Source of the DNA: Desulfobacterales bacterium
GTDB lineage: Bacteria; Desulfobacterota; Desulfobacteria; Desulfobacterales; JAFDCJ01
DNA length: 12,859 bases
Assembly: GCA_020345785.1 (NCBI GenBank)
Contig: CP070771.1
Coordinates: 2,808,420-2,821,278, forward strand
Reading direction: 5' to 3'
A program made the translations under genes and the position numbers. Numbering within the stretch: position 1 is the stretch's first letter; the number at the start of each line of letters is the position of its first letter. The notes under the pieces were generated by a model, which ran no database searches, was not told where the DNA came from, and saw only the letters and a list, made by a program, of their open reading frames with translations. Positions 1 through 5,779 of this stretch are shown one piece after another.

Positions 1-100
1 TTCAGGGTTCAGAGGATTCAGGGTTCAGAGGTTCAGGGTTCAGAGGATTCAGGGTTCAGAGGTTCAGGGTTCAGAATTCAGAGGTTCAGGGTTATAGAGG
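1..100. repeat. Tandem repeat, 15/16-bp unit TTCAGGGTTCAGAGG(A)
   Basis: Units start at 1, 17, 32, 48 and 63, with a shortened unit at 77 and a diverged one at 85. The first four alternate 16 and 15 bp, giving a perfect 31-bp higher-order period (1-31 and 32-62 are identical). The array probably continues left of the window. Related words recur as an inverted pair at 11163-11190 and 11322-11349. No coding function is seen. Confidence 0.9.
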
Positions 101-310
101 TAAGAAGACAGATAACAGATGACAGATGACAAAAGAAAGAAGGTGAGAGGGTAGGAAGGTGGTGAAGGTGAGAAGTTAAGAAGATCAGAAGTTGGGAAGG
201 TGTGGGAAATTGAGCAATGTGCACGGAGCATAGGGCATGGAGCAAAGCGCATAGCGCGAAGTATCAGCCTTTTACCTTTAGCCTTTATCCTTTTACCTAT
301 CAGCTTTGAA
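101..310. repeat. Mosaic of short-word low-complexity repeats
   Basis: Successive blocks are each built from one short word: ACAGATGAC-type at 109-130, GAAGGTGAG/GAAGTT-type purine-rich at 136-203, GGAGCATAGGGCAT / GCGCATAGCGC-type at 223-259, and CCTTTTACCTTTAGCC-type pyrimidine-rich at 268-300. Open frames across it are short and consist of repeat-derived residues with no ribosome binding site, so I call no gene. Similar word arrays are typical of Desulfobacterota spacers (recollection, not a search). Confidence 0.7.
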
Positions 311-334
311 CTATCAACTCTATTAAATATGGAC

Positions 335-415
335 GATCTAAACGATCATAACGAACTTAACCATCTAAACGTTCTAAACCATCATAACGATCTAAACGTT
401 CTTAAGGATCTAAAA
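335..415. repeat. Nine degenerate 9-bp tandem units, consensus GATCTAAAC
   Basis: Read in steps of nine from 335, the units are GATCTAAAC, GATCATAAC, GAACTTAAC, CATCTAAAC, GTTCTAAAC, CATCATAAC, GATCTAAAC, GTTCTTAAG and GATCTAAAA. The positions CT.AA are best kept. The array ends 44 bp before the start of the glutamate synthase-type gene, so it sits in that gene's likely leader or promoter region. Because nine is a multiple of three, it keeps a reading frame open, which explains an apparent small ORF here. Confidence 0.85.
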
Positions 416-459
416 GAATACGAAGGAAATCGTCTGAATAAAGAACTCGGAGTGGCGAT

Positions 460-2808
460 ATGTCTAACCCAGAAATAAAAGGCAGTGCAACCTATCACAG
501 AATATCCGGCAGAGTTGCCGGACAACGTGTTGACTCCAGGATAATCGAAGAGCAGATTCAAACGGCGGTGGCCCAGGGCCACCGGAAACTGCAGATCGAA
601 GCTTTCGGCCAGCACGGGATTGGAGGAAGACTGTGGCGGGGCGGCAATGATGCGGTTCACCTTGAAATCGTCGGTCAGCCCGGACAGCGGGTCGGATCCA
701 TGGGATTTGCCAACACAACCATCGAGGTTCTCGGACCGGCATCCGATGACGTGGGATGGCTCAATGCAGGGGCTGAGATTGTAGTGCACGGCAATGTCGG
801 CAACGGATGTGCCAACGCCATGGCCCAGGGCAAAATTTATGTTGCCGGCAACATCGGTGCACGGGGCATGACCATGACCAAGCACAACCCCCGCTTCGAT
901 CCGCCGGAGCTCTGGATTCTGGGTTCGGTGGGAGATTACTTCGGCGAATTTATGGCAGGCGGCATTGCCGTGGTTTGCGGCCATGAAGCTCAAAGCAAGA
1001 AAAATATTCTCGGCTACCGGCCGTTTGTGGGAATGGTCGGCGGCAAAGTGTTTTTTCGCGGTCCGCATGGAGGCTACAGCGAATCGGATGCAAAGCTGGT
1101 TACCCTCGGCGATGATGATTGGAACTGGCTGCTTGAAAACATGGGGATCTTTCTGGATCGCATCGGCCGATCCGAGCTGGTCGCGCCGTTTTCGGATCGC
1201 AGCCGGTGGCAGCTGCTTGTCGCCCGATCCCCCCAGGAAAAAATCGCTCGCCCGATACGATCGATGCCGTCTTTTAATTCGGAAGTCTGGCAAAAGGAAC
1301 TCGGTCAGGGCGGCCTCATTGGAGATCTCACCGAATTGGATCGCAGCCCGATTGCGCTGATAACTTCGGGATATTTGAGACGCTTTGTTCCGGTTTGGGA
1401 AAACCGCAAGTACGCTGCTCCCTGCGAGGCAACATGCCCTACGGGAATTCCGGTGCAGGAACGCTGGCGGTTGATTCGAGAAGGCAGGGTCGATGAAGCG
1501 GTGGATCTGGCGCTTGCCTATACACCTTTTCCGGCCTCTGTGTGCGGATATCTGTGTCCCAATTTGTGTATGCAGTCATGCAGCCGCCAGATCGCCGCCA
1601 TGGCCCCCGTTGACACAACTCAGCTGGGCAAGGCCAGTATTAATGCGCGTCTGCCGGAACTGCCGCCGGAATCAGACAAGAAGATCGCCGTTATCGGAGG
1701 GGGACCGGCCGGTATATCCGTTGCCTGGCAGCTGCGGCAGAAAGGACACCCGGTGGTTATTTATGAAATGGCGCAGGATATCGGCGGCAAATTTACCCGC
1801 ATTATTCCTGCGAGCCGTATTCCAAAAGAGGTTATTATCAGCGAACTCCAACGGGTGAAAGATGTTTTGCCCCATGTTCATCATCAGAAACCTCTTGCCA
1901 AGCAAGACATCAAACAATTGCGGGAAGATTTTGATTTTGTGGTGATTGCGACCGGCGCACAAAAGCCCAGAACCTTACCGATACCGGGCAACGAGAGAGC
2001 GGTTACAGCGCTGGAATTTCTCGAAAAGGCCAAAACCGACGCTGCCGAAGTCGGCGAACAGGTGGTTATTATCGGCGCAGGCAATGTTGGTTGCGATGCA
2101 GCCACCGAAGCCCATCGACTCGGTGCCCGGAACATCACCCTGTTGGATGTGCAGGAGCCGTCATCTTTTGGTAAGGAAAGGCAAGCGGCTGAAGCCATCG
2201 GTGCTAAATTTAAATGGCCGGTATTCACTCAGGAGATCACCGCCGAGGCGGTCATGCTTCAAAACGGCGAGAAAATTGCCGCCGACACGGTCATCATATC
2301 CATCGGTGATGTGCCGGATCTTGAGTTTCTTCCCGATGATGTGACGACGGAAAAAGGCTTCGTGAAGGTCAACGATCATTTTTTGACCACCGACCCCAAG
2401 ATATTTGCTATCGGCGATGTCGTCAGGCCCGGACTTTTAACCGATGCCATCGGCGCCGGGCGCATCGTGGCTCAGACGATCTGCGATATATTAGAGGACA
2501 AGCCCCTGGAGGTCCGAAGGCGAGAAATGATCGATCGCAACCGTATCACCTTGGAATATTTTGATCCCCGGATTACCGAATACAACGATTTGGATCACTG
2601 CGGGTCTCAGTGTTCGTCATGCGGCGCATGCCGGGATTGTGGAATCTGCGTAGCGGTCTGCCCCCAGCATGCCATCAGCAGGAAAGAAATGGATGGCGCT
2701 GACTATGAATATCTGGTAGATGAGAACCTTTGCATCGGGTGCGGATTTTGCGCCGGCGCCTGCCCGTGCGGGGTGTGGGATCTGGTGGAAAATATACCGA
2801 TTGGATAA
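460..2808 (+). CDS. Glutamate synthase GXGXG domain - GltD-type FAD/NAD(P) oxidoreductase - 2[4Fe-4S] ferredoxin fusion
   Basis: 782 aa. Residues ~20-250 are a Gly-rich beta-helix like the GltB C-terminal (GXGXG) domain, with GNVGNGCANAM and GNIGARGMTM segments. Residues ~315-400 form the N-terminal Fe-S domain of GltD/dihydropyrimidine dehydrogenase type (C322, C326, C362, C366, C370, C374). An FAD Rossmann motif GGGPAG lies at ~413-418, an NAD(P) motif GAGNVG at 539-544 and a second FAD signature (IFAIGDV) near 650. The last ~70 residues are a double ferredoxin (C718/721/724/734 region and C758/761/764/768). The family passes electrons from NAD(P)H or ferredoxin to the FMN synthase domain that makes glutamate from glutamine and 2-oxoglutarate. 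The glutaminase and FMN domains are absent here and must be separate proteins, as in split glutamate synthases of archaea and Desulfobacterota. The ATG follows CGGAG at 448-452 with good spacing. Cytoplasmic. An unrelated redox role for this GltD-like module is less likely given the GXGXG domain. Confidence 0.88.
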   Translation: MSNPEIKGSATYHRISGRVAGQRVDSRIIEEQIQTAVAQGHRKLQIEAFGQHGIGGRLWRGGNDAVHLEIVGQPGQRVGSMGFANTTIEVLGPASDDVGWLNAGAEIVVHGNVGNGCANAMAQGKIYVAGNIGARGMTMTKHNPRFDPPELWILGSVGDYFGEFMAGGIAVVCGHEAQSKKNILGYRPFVGMVGGKVFFRGPHGGYSESDAKLVTLGDDDWNWLLENMGIFLDRIGRSELVAPFSDRSRWQLLVARSPQEKIARPIRSMPSFNSEVWQKELGQGGLIGDLTELDRSPIALITSGYLRRFVPVWENRKYAAPCEATCPTGIPVQERWRLIREGRVDEAVDLALAYTPFPASVCGYLCPNLCMQSCSRQIAAMAPVDTTQLGKASINARLPELPPESDKKIAVIGGGPAGISVAWQLRQKGHPVVIYEMAQDIGGKFTRIIPASRIPKEVIISELQRVKDVLPHVHHQKPLAKQDIKQLREDFDFVVIATGAQKPRTLPIPGNERAVTALEFLEKAKTDAAEVGEQVVIIGAGNVGCDAATEAHRLGARNITLLDVQEPSSFGKERQAAEAIGAKFKWPVFTQEITAEAVMLQNGEKIAADTVIISIGDVPDLEFLPDDVTTEKGFVKVNDHFLTTDPKIFAIGDVVRPGLLTDAIGAGRIVAQTICDILEDKPLEVRRREMIDRNRITLEYFDPRITEYNDLDHCGSQCSSCGACRDCGICVAVCPQHAISRKEMDGADYEYLVDENLCIGCGFCAGACPCGVWDLVENIPIG

Positions 2809-2921
2809 ATCCGATTGAAAAAAGCTAAAGGTTTCAGGTTTCACGGTGTGTCAGCCCAGCGCTGGCAGCCGAAGGCGGCCAGTTTGATCGAAAAAAGAAA
2901 CTTTGGAACCGAGCTAACGTA

Positions 2922-2968
2922 GGGTCGGCCTCCGTGCCGACCCATATTGGCGGGCACGGAGGCCCGCC
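2922..2968. repeat. GC-rich REP-like double hairpin
   Basis: The left hairpin pairs GGGTCGGC (2922-2929) with GCCGACCC (2936-2943); the right pairs GGCGGGC (2949-2955) with GCCCGCC (2962-2968). In addition, GGCCTCCGTGCC (2927-2938) is the perfect reverse complement of 2953-2964, so one long stem could replace the two small ones. No T-run follows, so it is not a canonical terminator, although it lies downstream of the gene ending at 2808. Confidence 0.8.
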
Positions 2969-3101
2969 CTGCGTCAGTGGTCGGAATAAATGAAGTTTCA
3001 TAAGAGGTGTCAGAATAGGCGGCAGGTTTCTGGCGTTCCGAGAAGGCGAATCAGGAAAGCCGTCAGGTTTTAAAATTTAAATTCAAGTATAAAATAAGGA
3101 T

Positions 3102-3270
3102 AAATCCCAAATTCCAAGCATCAAATTCCAAATAAATTCCAACTTACAATAATTAATGACCAAAACAGACGAAATCAGGAAATTGTCGCTGTTTTATTGT
3201 TTCGTGTATTAAAATTTTGAATTTTGATCATTGTAATTTGTTTGAGATTTGTTATTTGGATTTTGTGATT
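3102..3270. repeat. AT-rich imperfect palindrome, copy 1 (MITE-like)
   Basis: The left side is built of AAATCCCAAATTCCAAGC-type words, the right of TTTGAGATTTGTTATTTGG-type words, which are roughly complementary. An inner pair, AATGACCAAAA (3155-3165) and GAATTTTGATCATT (~3219-3232), is complementary apart from a few positions. The segment at 3236-3258 is identical over 23 nt to 6945-6967 in copy 2. No ORF or transposase is present, so it is a non-autonomous repeat. Confidence 0.8.
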
Positions 3271-3385
3271 TTTTGCGGACCCCGACGACACCGGAGGCGC
3301 TGACACCTGACACGTGAAACCTAAAACCAATTTTTCAGCTCAAGCGCCGGAAAAATTTCAGCAAGATAAGAGGAACCTAAATAAT

Positions 3386-4798
3386 ATGACCGACTTTGAC
3401 AAGCCCCGTGAGTCCTGCGGCATCTTCGGGATTTGCGGACATCCAGAAGCTGCGACGATTACCTATTTCGGGTTGTATGCATTGCAGCACCGGGGGCAGG
3501 AAAGTGCCGGTATTTCGGTTTGCCGGGATCAGACGATCGTTGAACATAAAGGCATGGGGCTGGTATCCGATGTTTTTACCATGCAACAGCTGAAAGAACT
3601 GGCGGGCAACTGCGCCATTGGGCACGCCCGATATTCCACCACCGGCAGCTCGGTGTTGACCAATGCCCAGCCTTTTCTGGTCCGTCATCGGCAAAAGTCG
3701 TATGCGGTGGCCCACAACGGGAATATTGTCAACGCCCACCTACTGAAAAATGTGCTTGAAGAAGCCGGGTCCATTTTCCAGACCACCATGGACAGCGAAA
3801 TATTTCTGCATCTCTTTGTTAAAAATCTCGTACACGGTTTTGAAGAGGCACTGGTAAAAACGGTGTCCAGCCTGCAGGGGGCATTTTCCCTTTTGATGTT
3901 AACCAGCCGGGGAGAAGTTATCGGCATTAAAGATCCTCACAGTTTCAGACCCCTGGCCCTTGGTAAATTAAACGGCAATTATGTGCTGGCCTCCGAAACC
4001 TGCGCCTTTGACCTGGTCGAGGCTGAATTCATACGGGAACTGGATCCCGGCGAAATCGTCATTATCGGACCGGATGGCATAAAGAGTATAAAGACGGCGG
4101 CGGCCGGACGGCGGGCATTCTGCATTTTTGAATTCATTTATTTTGCAAGACCCGACAGCACCATTTACGACCGGAATGTGTATCTGACGCGCAAGGCTTT
4201 CGGAAGGCGTCTGGCTCAGGAGGCACCTGTCAAGGCTGATTTTGTGATGCCGTTTCCTGATTCCGGAACCTATGCCGCCCTCGGTTACTCGGAGGCATCC
4301 GGTATTCCCTTTGAGATGGGGATGATCCGCAACCACTATGTCGGGCGGACCTTTATTCAACCGACTCAGAGCATGCGTGATTTTGGTGTCCGCGTGAAAC
4401 TCAATCCCGTCAAAGAGCTTCTAAAAGGCAAGGACATCATCATCATCGAAGATTCGATCATCCGGGGCACCACCATTAAAACGCGGGTAAAAGCCTTGCG
4501 AGAGCTCGGCGTCGGCAAGGTGCATATGCGCGTCAGCGGTCCCCCGCATCGTTTCCCGTGCCATTACGGGATCGATTTTTCAACCCGGGGTGAGCTGATT
4601 GCCGCCCGCATGTCGGTCAAAGAGCTGACGGATCATTTGGGACTGGACTCCCTGTACTATCTCAGCATCGAGGGCCTGCTGGAAGCAAGCGGCATGGAAA
4701 ATCCGCTCGAAAATTTTTGCAAAGCCTGTTTTGACGGCTTTTACCCGGTGGATTTCGATGAGGATTTAACCAAAGACTGCCTTGAGATCGGCTGTTAA
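3386..4798 (+). CDS. purF: Amidophosphoribosyltransferase (Fe-S, propeptide type)
   Basis: 470 aa. It catalyses the first committed step of purine synthesis, PRPP + glutamine to 5-phosphoribosylamine, in the cytoplasm. The N-terminal Ntn-hydrolase glutaminase domain starts at C11 (ESCGIFGICGH) behind a 10-residue propeptide, as in the Bacillus-type enzyme, where cleavage exposes the nucleophile. GHARYSTTG and AVAHNGNIVN are glutaminase signatures. The phosphoribosyltransferase domain has the PRPP loop IIIIEDSIIRGTT (~351-363). C246, C392, C445 and C448 (CKAC) fit the structural [4Fe-4S] ligands of the B. subtilis class, which is oxygen-sensitive. I chose ATG 3386, preceded by AAGAGGA at 3368-3374. 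An upstream in-frame GTG at 3314 lies inside the arm of a repeat and would add 24 residues before the propeptide. No purine operon partner is adjacent; the gene stands alone between two repeat-filled spacers. Confidence 0.95.
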   Translation: MTDFDKPRESCGIFGICGHPEAATITYFGLYALQHRGQESAGISVCRDQTIVEHKGMGLVSDVFTMQQLKELAGNCAIGHARYSTTGSSVLTNAQPFLVRHRQKSYAVAHNGNIVNAHLLKNVLEEAGSIFQTTMDSEIFLHLFVKNLVHGFEEALVKTVSSLQGAFSLLMLTSRGEVIGIKDPHSFRPLALGKLNGNYVLASETCAFDLVEAEFIRELDPGEIVIIGPDGIKSIKTAAAGRRAFCIFEFIYFARPDSTIYDRNVYLTRKAFGRRLAQEAPVKADFVMPFPDSGTYAALGYSEASGIPFEMGMIRNHYVGRTFIQPTQSMRDFGVRVKLNPVKELLKGKDIIIIEDSIIRGTTIKTRVKALRELGVGKVHMRVSGPPHRFPCHYGIDFSTRGELIAARMSVKELTDHLGLDSLYYLSIEGLLEASGMENPLENFCKACFDGFYPVDFDEDLTKDCLEIGC

Positions 4799-4885
4799 GT
4801 CGCTGAGCTTCGATCGAGATTGTACGCGGTAGAATCGGCCCCTGCGTCGCGCCAAATTTATCACAAAGTCATTTGAATGGGTTTC

Positions 4886-5028
4886 AGGTGTCAGGTGTCA
4901 GGTTTCAGGCGTCAGCCGCCTTTCGGCGAAGTTTCCAGTTTGATCAAAATTGCGGCATGCCTGTGATACCTCAAACACTTATAGGCTTCACCAACTGCCC
5001 TCCACTGGAACTCTGACACCTGACACCT
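4886..5028. repeat. TCAGGTGTCAG-family inverted-repeat element after purF
   Basis: AGGTGTCAGGTGTCAG (4886-4901) and 5013-5028 are perfect 16-bp reverse complements. The left arm runs on into GGTTTCAGGCGTCAG, a GCCG..CGGC hairpin-like stretch (~4915-4927) and CCAGTTTGATC (4935-4945). The same order (TTTCA/GTCAG words, a GCCGAAGGCGGC stretch, then CCAGTTTGATC) occurs at 2830-2889 before purF. The rest of 4799-5197 shows no gene; a 65-codon open frame at 5054-5251 has no visible ribosome site and covers hairpins and the promoter. Confidence 0.75.
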
Positions 5029-5073
5029 CTAAAGAGTCAAAGCTCTGACAGTATTGACGTCCTCTTGCCTTTC

Positions 5074-5120
5074 CCCGCCTGTTGGCGGGAAGATTCAAGC
5101 CATCCCGTGCGTTGCACGGG
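5074..5120. repeat. Two adjacent GC hairpins with GTT loops
   Basis: CCCGCC (5074-5079) pairs with GGCGGG (5084-5089) around TGTT. CCCGTGC (5104-5110) pairs perfectly with GCACGGG (5114-5120) around GTT. They are 14 bp apart and lie ~80 bp upstream of the candidate promoter at 5198. No U-tract follows. They could be a REP-like unit or end the purF transcript weakly. Confidence 0.65.
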
Positions 5121-5197
5121 GTGTCGTTGACTCAGATAAAGCCCGGTATATGTACCTTAATTTTAAACAAATTTCAATTTTGCGGCATAATTACTGC

Positions 5198-5226
5198 TTG
5201 CCCTTTTTTGAAATGCGGTATAGAAT
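5198..5226 (+). promoter_or_regulatory. Candidate sigma70-type promoter for the sensor/radical SAM operon
   Basis: TTGCCC at 5198-5203 (4 of 6 against TTGACA), a 17-bp spacer, then TAGAAT at 5221-5226 (5 of 6 against TATAAT). Predicted start is near 5233, leaving a leader of about 37 nt that contains GGAGGA at 5260-5265, five bases from the ATG at 5270. Position and spacing are good; the match is by eye. Confidence 0.45.
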
Positions 5227-5269
5227 AAGTTGTTTAATTCTTTGCGATTAACAATGGCCGGAGGACGTT

Positions 5270-5779
5270 ATGCTCGAATCGAGATATTTAAAGGATAATA
5301 TTGAAAATATTCAAAAACTTCTGGCAATTCCTGCCTTGAGAAATTTTGAAACCAAAAGCCTGCAGAAGCTGCTCAGATTAAGCAAAATCAGGGAATACGA
5401 AGACGGTGAGCTGATCATCAAGGAAGGCGATCTGGATCCGTGGCTCTATTTTATGCTCTCCGGCAAAATACGGGTCTGCAAAGAGGGAATGGAAATCAAC
5501 ACCATTGACAGGAAAGGTGAAATCTTTGGTGAGATGCGAATTATCGACAGCCTGAAGCGGTCGGCATCGGTTTATGCGGTCGGTAAAACCATCTGCCTGG
5601 CCGTTGATACATCTGCCAAAAATCGGATCTCCGATCAGGACCCCATGGATGAGAAGTTGGACTTTTTACTTTTATTGTACCGGATATTTGCCGAATACAT
5701 GTCGATCCGCCTGCGGGCAACCAACGAAGAATTAATAACCGCCAAGAAGAAAATCAAGCGCCTGCTTACTAAAATATGA
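5270..5779 (+). CDS. Stand-alone cyclic-nucleotide-binding-domain protein with C-terminal helix
   Basis: 169 aa, cytoplasmic by lack of a signal or membrane segment. Residues ~20-120 are a CRP/PKA-type cyclic-nucleotide beta-barrel. The phosphate-binding cassette is clear: F86-G87-E88, then R97, A99, S100. E88 and R97 (ribose and phosphate contacts in the family) are nine apart, as in PKA, so ligand binding looks intact. Unlike CRP/FNR regulators (~210-230 aa), there is no C-terminal helix-turn-helix; residues ~130-169 are helical, with a charged coiled-coil-like end. It is therefore probably not a DNA-binding regulator but a sensor acting through protein contact. The ATG has GGAGGA five bases upstream. 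Its TGA overlaps the ATG of the radical SAM gene, so the two are translationally coupled and the partner is the obvious target. Ligand (cAMP, cGMP or other) cannot be told. Confidence 0.85.
   Translation: MLESRYLKDNIENIQKLLAIPALRNFETKSLQKLLRLSKIREYEDGELIIKEGDLDPWLYFMLSGKIRVCKEGMEINTIDRKGEIFGEMRIIDSLKRSASVYAVGKTICLAVDTSAKNRISDQDPMDEKLDFLLLLYRIFAEYMSIRLRATNEELITAKKKIKRLLTKI

Larger units (their letters stand above)
2830..3328. repeat. Nested inverted-repeat element in the spacer before purF (outer arms)
   Basis: The outer arms are 2830-2845 (GGTTTCAGGTTTCACG) and 3313-3328, whose reverse complement matches at 15 of 16 positions. Inside lie the GC-rich double hairpin (2922-2968) and the AT-rich palindrome (3102-3270), so this spacer of nearly 580 bp is almost wholly structured repeat. 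Adjoining words of the TCAGGTGTCAG family (2846-2854, 3299-3312) match the element after purF. No gene is seen in 2809-3385. Confidence 0.7.

Noticed and set aside
1..420. CRISPR array
   Set aside because: Units are 9-16 bp, contiguous and without unique spacers; no cas gene is present.
200..478. 92-codon plus-strand open frame, with an internal ATG at 329
   Set aside because: It is made of short-word repeats (the 9-bp array gives an xLN tripeptide pattern), lacks a ribosome site and runs into the next gene's start.
382..1293. Long minus-strand open frame of 303 codons
   Set aside because: It is antisense to the glutamate synthase-type gene, whose domains are unmistakable, and has no recognisable motif.
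3102..3270. Insertion sequence with transposase
   Set aside because: No transposase reading frame exists in or near either copy; only a non-autonomous repeat can be supported.
3314..3385. Upstream GTG start giving a 494-aa PurF
   Set aside because: The GTG lies in an inverted-repeat arm, and the extra 24 residues precede a normal 10-residue propeptide; ATG 3386 has its own AGAGGA site.
5054..5251. 65-codon open frame as a possible precursor peptide for the radical SAM enzyme
   Set aside because: It covers two hairpins and the candidate promoter, has no clear ribosome site and shows no leader/core pattern.
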